This document shows positions 15,279 through 23,136 of a stretch of 37,420 nucleotides of DNA, one piece after another; the stretch's first letter is position 1; each line of letters opens with the position of its first letter. Under the pieces are notes generated by a model. The model saw only the letters and a program-made list of their open reading frames with translations. It was not told the origin of the DNA and ran no database searches. The stretch comes from an uncultured Phenylobacterium sp. Its GTDB lineage: Bacteria; Pseudomonadota; Alphaproteobacteria; Caulobacterales; Caulobacteraceae. The DNA lies in NCBI RefSeq assembly GCF_902826855.1, contig NZ_CADEGK010000001.1:13395-50814 (forward strand), given 5' to 3'. The translations under genes were made by a program, and so were the position numbers.

Positions 15279-16886
15279 ATGACCACCTCTCCCGCCGCCG
15301 AGGCCGCCCGCCGGCGCACCTTCGCGATCATCTCGCACCCGGACGCCGGCAAGACGACGCTGACGGAGAACCTGCTGCTGGCCGGCGGCGCGATCCGGGC
15401 GGCCGGAGCGGTGCGGGCGCGCGGGGAGAACCGGCGCACCCGGTCGGACTGGATGAAGATCGAGCGCGAGCGCGGCATCTCCGTCTCGGCCAGCGTGATG
15501 ACGTTCGACCACGCCGGGCTGATGTTCAACCTGCTGGACACGCCCGGCCACGAGGACTTCTCGGAGGATACCTACCGCACCCTGACGGCTGCAGACGCTG
15601 CGGTGATGGTGCTGGACGCAGCCAAGGGTATCGAGCCGCAGACCTTGAAGCTGTTCGAAGTCTGCCGGATGCGCGACATCCCGATCATCACCTTCATCAA
15701 CAAGATGGACCGCGAGGCGCAGGACCCGTTCGAGCTCCTGGACGAGGTAGCCTCGAAGCTGCAGCTGGATCCGGCGCCGCTCTACTGGCCGGCCGGTTCC
15801 GGCGGCCGCTTCAAGGGCATGCTGGACCTGCGCCGTCAGCAGTTCCTGCCGTTCATGAAGAAGGGCGGCGGCCCCAAGGAGGACGAGGACGGGCACCCCG
15901 CCCCGATCGCCTTCAAGGGCAATGCGGTGGTGAGCTATCTGGAGCCCGACGAGCAGGAGGAGCTGAGCGAGAACGCAGAGCTGGCGCTGGGCGGGCTGAA
16001 GGCCTTCGACCCGCAATCGTTCCTGGAAGGCCACATGACCCCGGTGTTCTTCGGCTCGGCGCTGCGCCACTTCGGCGTCGACCAGTTGCTGGAGGGCCTG
16101 GGGGCCTACGCCCCGCCGCCGAAGACGGTGGCCGCGCGGAAGGGCGGCGAGGACATGCACGTGGCGCCCGGCGACCGCGAGGTGACCGGCTTCGTGTTCA
16201 AGGTCCAGGCCAACATGGACCCCAACCACCGCGACCGGATCGCCTTCCTCAAGCTGTGCTCGGGCAGGTTCGTCCGCGGCATGAAGCTGAAGGTGCAGAA
16301 CACCGGCAAGCAGCTCAGCGTGAATGCGCCGATGATGTTCTTCGCCTCGGACCGGGAACTGGCCGAGGACGCCTATGCCGGCGACGTCATCGGCATCCCC
16401 AACCACGGGGTGCTGCGGGTGGGCGACAGTCTGTCGGAGAGCGGGACGTTGCGGTTCGCCGGCCTGCCCAACTTCGCGCCGGAGATCCTGCAGCGGGTGC
16501 GGGTGAAGGATCCGCTCAAGGCCAAGCACTTGAAGAAGGCGCTGGAGAGCCTGGCCGAGGAGGGCGTGACGCAGCTGTTTCGCCCCGACCTCGGAGCGGA
16601 TTTCATCGTCGGCGCGGTGGGCCAACTGCAGTTCGAGGTGATGGCCGATCGCCTGCGGGAGGAATACCAGCTGGACGTCATCTTCGAGCCCAGCCCGTTC
16701 GGCGAGGCGCGGTGGCTGGTGGGCGAAAAGGCCGACCTGGAGGACTTCGTGAGCAAGCATCGCTCGGCGATGGGGACCGACATCGACGAGCAGCCGGTGT
16801 TCCTGGCCAAGAGCGCCTGGGACGTGGGCTACGCGGTCGATCGCTATCCGAAGATCCGCTTCGAACGCTCCAAGGAACGGGCGTAG
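15279..16886 (+). CDS. prfC: Peptide chain release factor 3
   Basis: A 535-residue translational GTPase that recycles RF1/RF2 from the ribosome after peptide release. G1 is SHPDAGKTTLTE at residues 19-30, G2 lies around RERGISVSASVM, G3 is DTPGHEDFSEDTYR and G4 is NKMDREAQD. The RGISV and HEDFSEDTYRTL motifs separate RF3 from EF-G, which reads differently there. Domains II and III follow, ending in DIDEQPVFLAKSAWD. Length matches E. coli RF3 (529). It is 11 bp after the ligase gene and 6 bp before the methyltransferase gene, so these are likely co-transcribed. Confidence 0.96.
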   Translation: MTTSPAAEAARRRTFAIISHPDAGKTTLTENLLLAGGAIRAAGAVRARGENRRTRSDWMKIERERGISVSASVMTFDHAGLMFNLLDTPGHEDFSEDTYRTLTAADAAVMVLDAAKGIEPQTLKLFEVCRMRDIPIITFINKMDREAQDPFELLDEVASKLQLDPAPLYWPAGSGGRFKGMLDLRRQQFLPFMKKGGGPKEDEDGHPAPIAFKGNAVVSYLEPDEQEELSENAELALGGLKAFDPQSFLEGHMTPVFFGSALRHFGVDQLLEGLGAYAPPPKTVAARKGGEDMHVAPGDREVTGFVFKVQANMDPNHRDRIAFLKLCSGRFVRGMKLKVQNTGKQLSVNAPMMFFASDRELAEDAYAGDVIGIPNHGVLRVGDSLSESGTLRFAGLPNFAPEILQRVRVKDPLKAKHLKKALESLAEEGVTQLFRPDLGADFIVGAVGQLQFEVMADRLREEYQLDVIFEPSPFGEARWLVGEKADLEDFVSKHRSAMGTDIDEQPVFLAKSAWDVGYAVDRYPKIRFERSKERA

Positions 16887-16892
16887 GGCCGC

Positions 16893-17792
16893 GTGGGCGG
16901 CGCCTTCCTCTATGGCGCCCCCGCGCCCGGTCTCGTGGACGTCCCGCCGGGCGCGGTGCAGGTCTCGCCGCTGATCCCAGGGTCGCAGGATCTGGCCGCC
17001 ATCGACGTCAGCATGGATGAGGGCGTGGTCCTGGCGCCGGCCGGGACCCTGGAGCGCGACCATGTGCTCGCCCAGGCGCTGCGGGTGCTGAGGCCAGGCG
17101 GATCGCTCATGGCCTTCGCGCCGAAGGACAAGGGTGGCGGGCGGCTGAAGAAGTCGCTCGAAGGGTTCGGGTGCGAGGTCAGCGAGACGGCGCGGCGGCA
17201 CCACAGGTTCTGCCGCGTGGTCCGGCCGGCGACGCTGATCGGAATCGCGGCGGCGATCGCGTCGGGCGCCCCGCGCGTCGTGCCGGCGCTGGGCGTGTGG
17301 TCGCAGCCGGGGGTGTTCAGCTGGGACCGCGTCGACCCGGGGAGCGCGCGGCTGAAGGAGCTTTTGCCGCCCTTGGCCGGCCGGGGTGCAGACCTCGGGT
17401 GCGGGGTCGGAATCCTGGCCCATGCGGTGCTGGCGTCCGCGCAGGTGACGTCGCTCACCTGCGTCGACGTCGATCGGCGCGCCGCCGACTGCGCGCGCCG
17501 CAACCTCGATGATCCGCGCGCCGAGGTGGTGTGGGCGGACGTTCGCCGGGTGGCGCTCAGCGACCTCGACTTCGTGGTGATGAACCCGCCGTTCCACGAC
17601 GGCGGCGCCGAGGATCGCGCCCTGGGCGTGGCCTTCGTGGGGGCGGCGGCGGGGAGGCTGCGCAAGGGCGGCGTCTGCTGGCTGGTGGCCAACCGGCACC
17701 TGCCCTACGAGGCGCCGCTGGCCGCGGGCTTCGCGAGCGCCGAGGTGCGCGCCGACGCCGGCGGCTACAAGGTAATCGAGGCGCGCAAGTGA
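16893..17792 (+). CDS. RsmC-like class I SAM-dependent RNA methyltransferase
   Basis: A 299-residue protein with two related halves, as in RsmC/RlmG: a degenerate N-terminal methyltransferase-like half and an active C-terminal half. The SAM-binding motif is ADLGCGVGILAHA (about 165-178), and the catalytic NPPF box starts at Asn231, followed by HDGGAEDRAL. NPPF in this context indicates guanine-N2 methylation of rRNA, as for 16S G1207. The predicted start is GTG 16893, six bases after the prfC stop. The last codon overlaps the next gene's GTG (GTGA). Its place between prfC and an rRNA pseudouridine synthase fits a ribosome function. Confidence 0.88.
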   Translation: MGGAFLYGAPAPGLVDVPPGAVQVSPLIPGSQDLAAIDVSMDEGVVLAPAGTLERDHVLAQALRVLRPGGSLMAFAPKDKGGGRLKKSLEGFGCEVSETARRHHRFCRVVRPATLIGIAAAIASGAPRVVPALGVWSQPGVFSWDRVDPGSARLKELLPPLAGRGADLGCGVGILAHAVLASAQVTSLTCVDVDRRAADCARRNLDDPRAEVVWADVRRVALSDLDFVVMNPPFHDGGAEDRALGVAFVGAAAGRLRKGGVCWLVANRHLPYEAPLAAGFASAEVRADAGGYKVIEARK

Positions 17793-18532
17793 AGGGGCCT
17801 GCAAAACCGCCCATGGCCCGCCTCGACCGGCTGCTGGCCAACCTGGGCTATGGCTCGCGCCGGGAGGTGGCCGATCTGGTGCGGCATCGCCAGGTGGTGC
17901 TGGATGGCGCCGAGCTGCGCGACGCCGGCGCGCGCATCGCCGTCACGGCTGACCTGCCGTCACGGATGACGGTGGTGGGCCAGCCGATGGATCCGCCGGC
18001 GCCGCTCACGGTGCTGATGCACAAGCCCTTGGGCGTAGTCTGCTCGCACCGGGAGGAGGGCCGTAGCGTCTACGAGCTATTGCCCAGGCGCTGGCGCGCG
18101 CGGATGCCGGCGCTCTCGACCATAGGGCGGTTGGACAAGGACACCTCGGGCCTGCTGCTGATCACCGACGACGGGCCGTTCCTGCACCGGGTGATCTCGC
18201 CCAAGGCCAAGGTGGCCAAGAGCTACGTCGCCACCCTGGACCGGCCGCTGGAGGGCTCGGAGGCTGAGGTGTTCGCTGCCGGGACGCTGGTGCTGGAAGG
18301 CGAGCGGGACGCGCTGGCGCCAGCCGTTCTGGAGCCGATGGGCCCCACCAGAGCCCGGCTGATCATCACGGAGGGTCGCTACCACCAGGTCCGCCGGATG
18401 TTCGCTGCGGTGGGAAACCATGTGACCGCCTTGCACCGCGAGCGCATCGGCGGTCTGGACCTGCCCGGCGAGATGGAGCCCGGGGCTTGGCGAGCGCTGA
18501 CGGTAGAGGAACAGGCGGCGGTCTTCGCCTGA
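17789..18532 (+). CDS. RsuA/RluB-family rRNA pseudouridine synthase
   Basis: A 247-residue protein: an S4 RNA-binding domain (MARLDRLLANLGYGSRREV, then VRHRQVVLDG) followed by the catalytic domain. MHKPLGVVCSHREEG and STIGRLDKDTSGLLLITDDG carry the family motifs; the catalytic Asp is in GRLDKDTSG. The region GRYHQVRRMFAAVGNHV is the usual substrate-binding motif near the C-terminus. It isomerizes a specific uridine in rRNA; whether 16S (RsuA) or 23S (RluB/RluE/F) cannot be decided from sequence alone. GTG 17789 overlaps the previous stop (GTGA) and has GAGG about 7 bp upstream; ATG 17813 is a plausible alternative that starts exactly at the S4 domain. Confidence 0.9.
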   Translation: MKGPAKPPMARLDRLLANLGYGSRREVADLVRHRQVVLDGAELRDAGARIAVTADLPSRMTVVGQPMDPPAPLTVLMHKPLGVVCSHREEGRSVYELLPRRWRARMPALSTIGRLDKDTSGLLLITDDGPFLHRVISPKAKVAKSYVATLDRPLEGSEAEVFAAGTLVLEGERDALAPAVLEPMGPTRARLIITEGRYHQVRRMFAAVGNHVTALHRERIGGLDLPGEMEPGAWRALTVEEQAAVFA

Positions 18533-18680
18533 AGCTCCGGCGTACCATCGCCCAGGTCGCTAGCCACCAGCAGGCCGCAAGTGGAGAGGGAAACCAGTGT
18601 CTGCAAGCAAGAAGCGTGCCAGAAATTAACTCATGTCTCCGGATAACATCTTGTTTTACTGGAGAATATTTTTTACCGAA

Positions 18681-18688
18681 TTAACCAT
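18681..18688 (+). promoter_or_regulatory. CtrA-type half-site TTAACCAT
   Basis: TTAACCAT lies 18 bp before the full CtrA-type box at 18699. It matches the half-site element seen in Caulobacter CtrA-controlled promoters. It is inside the same AT-rich island. Confidence 0.4.
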
Positions 18689-18698
18689 ACTTAGCGAA

Positions 18699-18713
18699 TT
18701 AAGGACTTGTTAA
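18699..18713 (+). promoter_or_regulatory. Candidate CtrA binding site TTAA-N7-TTAA
   Basis: TTAAGGACTTGTTAA is an exact match to the CtrA consensus TTAA-N7-TTAA known from Caulobacter. It sits 89-103 bp before the helical-repeat gene (start 18802), inside an AT-rich block (about 18620-18715) that stands out from a GC-rich background. This suggests the downstream gene belongs to the cell-cycle regulon. The rest of the 269-bp gap 18533-18801 contains no gene I can support. Confidence 0.55.
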
Positions 18714-18801
18714 GAGGCTCGGCTCCGGCTTTGCTGAGGTTCGAGAAAGCTCGTGGGGCGCGTTCCAAGGTGGGACGCGGGAAGCGGGCTCGGAGCCGTT
18801 C

Positions 18802-20166
18802 ATGTTCGAACTGGGCCGCGAGCTGAAGCGCTTCTTCGCTTCCGAGAAGGCGAAGGCGCCGACCGATGGCCTGACGGGCGGTGACTCCTCTCTGCTGGAG
18901 CTGCTTGACTGCCGCTTGCTCGCCCAGGAGGCCAAGGCCTGCGACGTGGCCGCTGGCCGCATCAGCGCCAAGGACAAGCCGCGGCGCCGTCTCGAGGCGG
19001 CGATCGTCTGGCGCGAGGTCGCGCGTCGCACCGGTGACCCGGTGGCCCTGCGCAAGGCCGCAGCGTCCGCCGAGACGGCCGCCGCCGGCTTCGAGGCCGT
19101 CCGCCGCACCGACGGCTGGGCTCGCGCCCGCTGCGAACAGGCTTTCTGCGCGCTGCTGGGCGCCGAGATCTTCGGCGATCCTGGCCTGAACGCGGCCGCC
19201 GAGGTGGCCTTCCGAGAGGCCCGGGGGGTGGTGAAGGGCGGCCTGGCCGCGCCCCTGGCCGACGTCGGCCTGACTGCCATCGAAGGTCGGCGCGTGATGG
19301 ACAAGGCCGACGCCGCTGAGGCATGGGCCCTGGTCGCCCGCTTCAGCCAGCCGATCGCTGCGCTCGACCTGATTGCCAAGCGGGTGACCGCGGCCCGCGC
19401 GCTTGCCGCCGAGGCCCGGCTCATCCGCGCGGACCTGATGGCCGGGTTCGGCGCCCGGCTGAAGGACGGCGACCTGATCGACGCCGCCGCCGCGGAGGCC
19501 GCCGCCGCCGGCGAGCGCCTGGACAACGCCTACGAGCCGCTGACCTGGGTCCGCGCCAAGATCATGCACGGCCAGTCCCTGGCCCTGAAGGGTGAGGCCG
19601 TGGGCGACGTCGACGCGCTGGCCGCTGGCGCAGGCGCGCTGGCTATGGCGCTGGACAACCTCAATCGCGAGCACAGCCCGCTCGATTGGGCCCGCACACA
19701 GGTGGCGCTGGCCCAGGCGTTGCAGGCGCTCGGCGAAGCCTCCGCCGATCCGCGCGCGTTCGAGCACGCCGTCAGCTGCTATCAGCGCGCCGATCTGGTG
19801 CTGCGCGACGCGCCAACCCTGGCGCTGCGCGGCCAGGCGGCGGGCGCGCGCGCCGTGTGTCTGGCCCGTTCGGCCGAACTCACCGGTGATGGCGCCGTGC
19901 TGGACGCCGCCGAGGCGGCCATGAAACTCGAACTCGCCAAGCTCTCGCCGCGCCGCGACCCGGTTGGCTGGGCGCTGGCGCAACTGCATCTGGCCCGGCT
20001 CTACGAGGCCCGCATCGGCATGACCGGCGCCGATCACGGGGACCGCGCCGCCGCCCTGATGGCGTTGGACGCCGCGACGGACGTCTTCGCCGACCACGGG
20101 CTGCGCTCACTGACGGTGCTGGCCACCGACGCGACCGCGCGCCTCAGCGCCCCCGCCACCACTTGA
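18802..20166 (+). CDS. Alpha-helical (TPR-like) repeat protein of unknown function
   Basis: A 454-residue, almost entirely alpha-helical, Ala/Leu/Arg-rich protein with no signal peptide. Repeating helix pairs can be seen: segments such as WAKA/WARTQVALAQALQALGEA, ALRGQAAGARAVCLARSAEL and GWALAQLHLARLYEAR follow the tetratricopeptide hydrophobic spacing. The N-terminus MFELGRELKRFFAS is amphipathic. Such proteins usually act as scaffolds. GGAG lies 7 bp before the ATG. Upstream there is an AT-rich island with a perfect CtrA-type box, so I infer cell-cycle control. The 3' end overlaps the convergent permease gene by 23 bp. I do not recognise a specific characterised family. Confidence 0.8.
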   Translation: MFELGRELKRFFASEKAKAPTDGLTGGDSSLLELLDCRLLAQEAKACDVAAGRISAKDKPRRRLEAAIVWREVARRTGDPVALRKAAASAETAAAGFEAVRRTDGWARARCEQAFCALLGAEIFGDPGLNAAAEVAFREARGVVKGGLAAPLADVGLTAIEGRRVMDKADAAEAWALVARFSQPIAALDLIAKRVTAARALAAEARLIRADLMAGFGARLKDGDLIDAAAAEAAAAGERLDNAYEPLTWVRAKIMHGQSLALKGEAVGDVDALAAGAGALAMALDNLNREHSPLDWARTQVALAQALQALGEASADPRAFEHAVSCYQRADLVLRDAPTLALRGQAAGARAVCLARSAELTGDGAVLDAAEAAMKLELAKLSPRRDPVGWALAQLHLARLYEARIGMTGADHGDRAAALMALDAATDVFADHGLRSLTVLATDATARLSAPATT

Positions 20167-20902
20167 GGCCGGTGCGTTCGAGGGCTTCGAGGAGGGCGTG
20201 CAGAGCCACGCCCATCGCGCCCAGCACCACCAGGGCGGCGATCATGCGGGCGGTCTGCAGCTTGTTGGAGGAGTCCAGGATCTGCCAGGCGAGGCCGCGC
20301 ACGCCGCCGCTGCCCGCGCTGAACTCCGCCACCACCGCGCCGATCAGCGCCAGGCCCGCGCCCACCTTGTGGCCTTCCAGAAGGAAGGGCACGGCTGAGG
20401 GTAGCCGCAGGCGCAGAACCTTCTGCCAGCGGCTCGCGCCATAGAGGCTGAAGAGGCGCTCCAGGTCCGGATCGGCGGATCGCAGGCCCGACACCGCGCC
20501 GGAGAAGATCGGGAAGAAGGCCACCAGCACGGCCAGCGTCACCAGCGCCCGCTGCGGATGGTCGAGGCCGGCCCAGATCAGCACCAGCGGCGCGATCGCG
20601 ATCACCGGCGTCACCTGCACCACCGAGGCCAGAGGCCGGATCGCGCGGTCCAGCAGCGGGCTGAGGGCGGTGATCAGCGCCAGGGCCTGGGCGATCAGGC
20701 TGGCCAGCACCAGGGCGATCACCGCGGTCGAGACCGTGCGCCAGCCGGCCGCGATGAGGACCGCGAGGTTCTCCTTGAGGGAAATGGCCACCGCGGACGG
20801 CGGCGGCAGGAAGTAAGAAGGGACGTCGAGGGCGCGGCAGGCGACCTCCCAGACGAGCAGCAGGAGCGCCGTCAGCAGCAGGGGCGCGACGAGGCGGCTC
20901 AT
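20144..20902 (-). CDS. ABC transporter permease (nitrate/sulfonate/HMP class)
   Basis: A 252-residue integral membrane protein with about six hydrophobic helices (first LVAPLLLTALLLLVWEVAC). The BPD_transp_1 EAA loop is LYGASRWQKVLRLRLPSAVPFLLEG, which contacts the ATPase. The chain resembles SsuC/TauC/ThiX permeases. It is the last gene of a three-gene minus-strand operon, and its ATG overlaps the ATPase stop as ATGA (20899-20902). Its 3' end overlaps the convergent helical-repeat gene by 23 bp. Longer upstream extensions in this frame run across the ATPase gene and are not real. Confidence 0.9.
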   Translation of the reverse strand: MSRLVAPLLLTALLLLVWEVACRALDVPSYFLPPPSAVAISLKENLAVLIAAGWRTVSTAVIALVLASLIAQALALITALSPLLDRAIRPLASVVQVTPVIAIAPLVLIWAGLDHPQRALVTLAVLVAFFPIFSGAVSGLRSADPDLERLFSLYGASRWQKVLRLRLPSAVPFLLEGHKVGAGLALIGAVVAEFSAGSGGVRGLAWQILDSSNKLQTARMIAALVVLGAMGVALHALLEALERTGLKWWRGR

Positions 20903-21636
20903 GCGGCGACGCCTTCCGCCAGCGCGGCGGAAACCTGCTCGACGGCAGCGCGGAAGCCCGGCTCGGTGCGGAAGTGGGGTGGGCGCGGCATCGCGCCGGA
21001 GGTGGCGAAGTCGCCGACGATCCGGCCGGGGCCTTTGCTGAGCACCACGACCCGCGATGCCATGTAGACCGCCTCCTCGACGTTGTGGGTGACGAAGACG
21101 ATGGCTGGGCGGGTGGCGGCCCACAGGTCCAGCACGTCGTCGGCCAGCGCCCGGCGGGTAATCTCGTCGAGGGCGGCGAAGGGCTCGTCCAGCAGCAGCA
21201 GCTTTGGGTCGGTGACGAGGGCGCGGGCCAGCGATACCCGCATGGCCATGCCGCCGGACAGCGTCACCGGCCGGGCGGCCTCGGCGCCGGCCAGGCCCAC
21301 GCGGCCCAACGCGGCGTCGGCGCGGCGGCGCGCCTCGGCGGCGTCGACGCCCGCGAGCTCCAGCGGCAGCGCGACATTGGCGCGGGCCGCGAGCCAGGGG
21401 GCCAGCGTCGGCGCCTGAAACACCACCGCCGTCTCGCCGCGGCCGGGGGCGCGGGTGACCACGCCGCGCGAGGGCGCTTCGAGGCCGGCGAGCAGGCGCA
21501 GCGCCGTGGACTTGCCGCAGCCTGAGGGGCCGACGAGCGCCAGCGTTTCGCCCGGCGCGATGCTGAGCGACACCGGGCCGAGCGCGCGGCCGCGGGCGTA
21601 GTCGACCTCGACGTCGGTGAGGGTGGCGACGGTCAC
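20899..21636 (-). CDS. ABC transporter ATP-binding protein (nitrate/sulfonate/HMP class)
   Basis: A 245-residue ABC ATPase. Walker A GPSGCGKST is at residues 36-44, Q-loop in VVFQAPTLAPWL, signature LSGGM at 126-130, Walker B LLLLDEP with Asp150-Glu151, and the switch His in FVTHNVEEAVY. The final motifs resemble SsuB/TauB/ThiZ proteins. It energises uptake through the adjacent permease. The gene starts 46 bp downstream of the substrate-binding lipoprotein gene's end and overlaps the permease by 4 bp. Confidence 0.93.
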   Translation of the reverse strand: MTVATLTDVEVDYARGRALGPVSLSIAPGETLALVGPSGCGKSTALRLLAGLEAPSRGVVTRAPGRGETAVVFQAPTLAPWLAARANVALPLELAGVDAAEARRRADAALGRVGLAGAEAARPVTLSGGMAMRVSLARALVTDPKLLLLDEPFAALDEITRRALADDVLDLWAATRPAIVFVTHNVEEAVYMASRVVVLSKGPGRIVGDFATSGAMPRPPHFRTEPGFRAAVEQVSAALAEGVAA

Positions 21637-21682
21637 CTCTTGCCTCCCACGCGAGGCGGGGAGGTCGATTCCCGCGCACCCA

Positions 21683-22672
21683 TCACTTCGGCGCGAACTG
21701 CAGGGTGTAGGCCCGCTTCGGGTCCAGGGTCTTGGGATAGAGGCCCTGGGCGACGCCGGCGTCGAAGAAGGCCTTCCAGTCGGCTTCGGTCATGGCGCCC
21801 AGCGGCTGGCCCTTGTCGCCTTCGACGATCCGGTAGGACTTCAGCTTGGCGCGGGCCTGGTCGAGGACGTCCTGGGTCATCTCGGGATTGTCCTTGCGGA
21901 TCAGGGCGTCGGCCGCGGTCGCATCGCCGTTCAGGTAGTCATGCCAGCCCTTGGCGGAGGCCTCGACAAAAGCCTGCACGGCGGCGGGGTTTTTGGCGAT
22001 CAGGCTGTCGGTGGCCAGCGCCAGCGTGGCGTAGCCGGCCATGCCTTCGTCGGCCATCAGGAAGACCTTGGGCTTCATCCCGGTCTCCTTCTCGATCGTG
22101 TAGGGCTCGCTGGTGACATAGCCCTGCTGGGCGGAGCGTTTGTCGGCCAGGAAGGGCGCGGAGCTGAAGGCGTACTTGCGCACCTGGTCATCGGTGAAAC
22201 CGTACTTGGCCTTCATCCAGACCCAGACGGTGGAGACCGAGGCGTCGGAGAGGAGGATCGGGTGGCCCTTGAGGTCGGCGACGGTCTCGATACCGGCGTC
22301 CGGATGGGCGATGAGCACCTGCGGGTTCTTCTGCATGAAGGCGGCCACCGCTTTCACCGGGGCGCCCTCCTGGGCCAGATTGGCGACGATGTAGGCGTTG
22401 GAGCCGACGCCCATGTCGACGGCGCCGGCGGCCATCAGCTGCGGCACGTTCACGCCGGGGCCGCCCTGGATGATCTTCACGTCCAGGCCGCGCCGGGCGT
22501 ACTCGCCTGAGGCCTGCGCCTGGTAGAAGCCGCCGAGTTCGGCCTGCGCCTTCCAGTCGGTGGCGAAGCGGATAACGGTGGGCGCGCCGGCCGGCCTGGG
22601 GGTCTCGGTCTTCGGCGAACAGGCGGCCAGCACGACGGCCGTGGCCAGCACGAGGTTACGCAACAGCTTCAT
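21683..22672 (-). CDS. ABC transporter substrate-binding lipoprotein (NMT1/THI5-like)
   Basis: A 329-residue periplasmic binding protein. The N-terminus MKLLRNLVLATAVVLAAC is a lipoprotein signal with lipobox LAAC and lipidation at Cys18. The mature part begins with VIRFATDWKAQAELGGFYQA and GGPGVNVPQLMAAGAVDMGVG, the layout of NMT1/THI5-type proteins that bind thiamin pyrimidine, nitrate, taurine or aliphatic sulfonates. I cannot tell which ligand is used. A GAGGGG ribosome-binding site lies 5 bp before the ATG. I looked for a TPP riboswitch in the leader (which would be 22673 onward on this strand) and found no CUGAGA or matching distal motif. Confidence 0.9.
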   Translation of the reverse strand: MKLLRNLVLATAVVLAACSPKTETPRPAGAPTVIRFATDWKAQAELGGFYQAQASGEYARRGLDVKIIQGGPGVNVPQLMAAGAVDMGVGSNAYIVANLAQEGAPVKAVAAFMQKNPQVLIAHPDAGIETVADLKGHPILLSDASVSTVWVWMKAKYGFTDDQVRKYAFSSAPFLADKRSAQQGYVTSEPYTIEKETGMKPKVFLMADEGMAGYATLALATDSLIAKNPAAVQAFVEASAKGWHDYLNGDATAADALIRKDNPEMTQDVLDQARAKLKSYRIVEGDKGQPLGAMTEADWKAFFDAGVAQGLYPKTLDPKRAYTLQFAPK

Positions 22673-22745
22673 GGGGACCCCTCGACATGAGCGGTCGAGG
22701 GTAGGGCGCAGCGGCGGCGGTTCCAAGGGGCAACCCCGCATAGCA

Positions 22746-22783
22746 AGAGGGCGGCGCTCCGGTTGCCCGGGGCTCCGCCCTCT
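22746..22783. repeat. Strong hairpin (9-bp outer stem)
   Basis: AGAGGGCGG pairs perfectly with CCGCCCTCT; inside, CTCCGG pairs with CCGGGG (one G-T) around a TTGC loop. Neither side is followed by a clear T-run, so it is not an obvious terminator. It is the first structure in the gene-free stretch 22673-23163. Confidence 0.7.
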
Positions 22784-22822
22784 ATACAGATCCGTTGGGG
22801 GACCTGCGCCTCTAGGCCAACG

Positions 22823-22847
22823 GCCAGTTTCGTCTCGGGTCGCCCCG
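22823..22847 (+). repeat. Imperfect direct repeat copy A
   Basis: GCCAGTTTCGTCTCGGGTCGCCCCG resembles copy B at 22876-22902, with period about 54 bp. The conserved end CGGGTCGCCCCG is itself able to form a small hairpin. Confidence 0.6.
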
Positions 22848-22875
22848 TTTCGTCCGTGGCCGCGATGCCAAACCT

Positions 22876-22902
22876 GCCGGTTTCAAGTCCCGGGTCGCCC
22901 CG
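22876..22902 (+). repeat. Imperfect direct repeat copy B
   Basis: Copy B reads GCCGGTTTCAAGTCCC and then GGGTCGCCCCG, matching copy A with a two-base insertion and few substitutions. CCGGG-TCGC-CCCGG inside it is a 5-bp hairpin. The GTTTCAAGTCC part looks like a tRNA T-arm, but no tRNA folds around it. Confidence 0.6.
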
Positions 22903-23081
22903 GTGTTGAACGCCTTGGGCCGGACACTCCGCTCGCTTGCTTGGGGTCGGCTGTCGCCAGCTTCTCCGTCCGCCGCGCCGCAGTTCCTGTCGGCAAGAGG
23001 ACGGTGCGCCCGAAGCTTTTGTGACGCAAGCGAGCCCGCGGGGCCGGCTGTGTCGCGAGTGTCGAAATGCGGTGATCAACG

Positions 23082-23090
23082 GGTGGATAA
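23082..23090 (-). promoter_or_regulatory. DnaA-box-like site (TTATCCACC on the minus strand)
   Basis: TTATCCACC differs by one base from the TTATCCACA consensus. A second similar site, TGGTCCACA (23137-23145, plus), differs by one base from the Caulobacter G-box TGATCCACA. The pair is about 50 bp apart, just downstream of uup. This might be a DnaA regulatory site or chance. Confidence 0.3.
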
Positions 23091-23136
23091 CTGACGCCGG
23101 CGCGTCGCATTCCCATTGTGAATCAGCGGGAAAACT

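Larger units (their letters stand above)
22746..23063. ncRNA. Candidate structured non-coding RNA region (strand unknown)
   Basis: The 491-bp gap 22673-23163 lies between the starts/ends of minus-strand genes and holds no credible ORF, yet is dense in base-pairing potential. In order: hairpin 22746-22783; hairpin 22792-22823 (CCGTTGG / CCAACGG); two imperfect direct repeats, 22823-22847 and 22876-22902, each ending in CGGGTCGCCCCG; and a nested pair of long-range inverted repeats, GACACTC (22923-22929) with GAGTGTC (23057-23063) enclosing GCTCGCTTGC (22931-22940) with GCAAGCGAGC (23026-23035). I found no hallmark of tmRNA, RNase P RNA, SRP RNA or TPP/cobalamin riboswitches. Both orientations remain possible; on the minus strand it could also be a long leader of the importer operon. 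Confidence 0.4.

Noticed and set aside
18633..18713. 26-codon ORF (MSPDNILFYWRIFF...) in the AT-rich island
   Set aside because: It has no ribosome-binding site, runs into the CtrA box, and its composition reflects the AT-rich DNA.
20899..21679. N-terminal extension of the permease ORF (through 21679)
   Set aside because: It is a shadow frame of the ATPase gene; the permease starts at 20902 with the ATGA overlap.
22673..22800. TPP riboswitch in the leader of the NMT1-like importer operon
   Set aside because: The read-through leader on the minus strand has a GGGGTTGCCC stretch but lacks CUGAGA and the distal pyrophosphate-helix motif, so it does not match the TPP aptamer.
22876..22905. tRNA gene suggested by a T-arm-like GTTTCAAGTCC
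   Set aside because: The T-stem has a mismatch, and no acceptor or anticodon arm can be folded around it; it is copy B of a direct repeat.
22669..23079. 136-codon minus-strand ORF across the structured region
   Set aside because: The translation is low-complexity Arg/Pro/Ser-rich, contains the repeated DNA segment as repeated amino acids, and overlaps the start of the importer lipoprotein gene.
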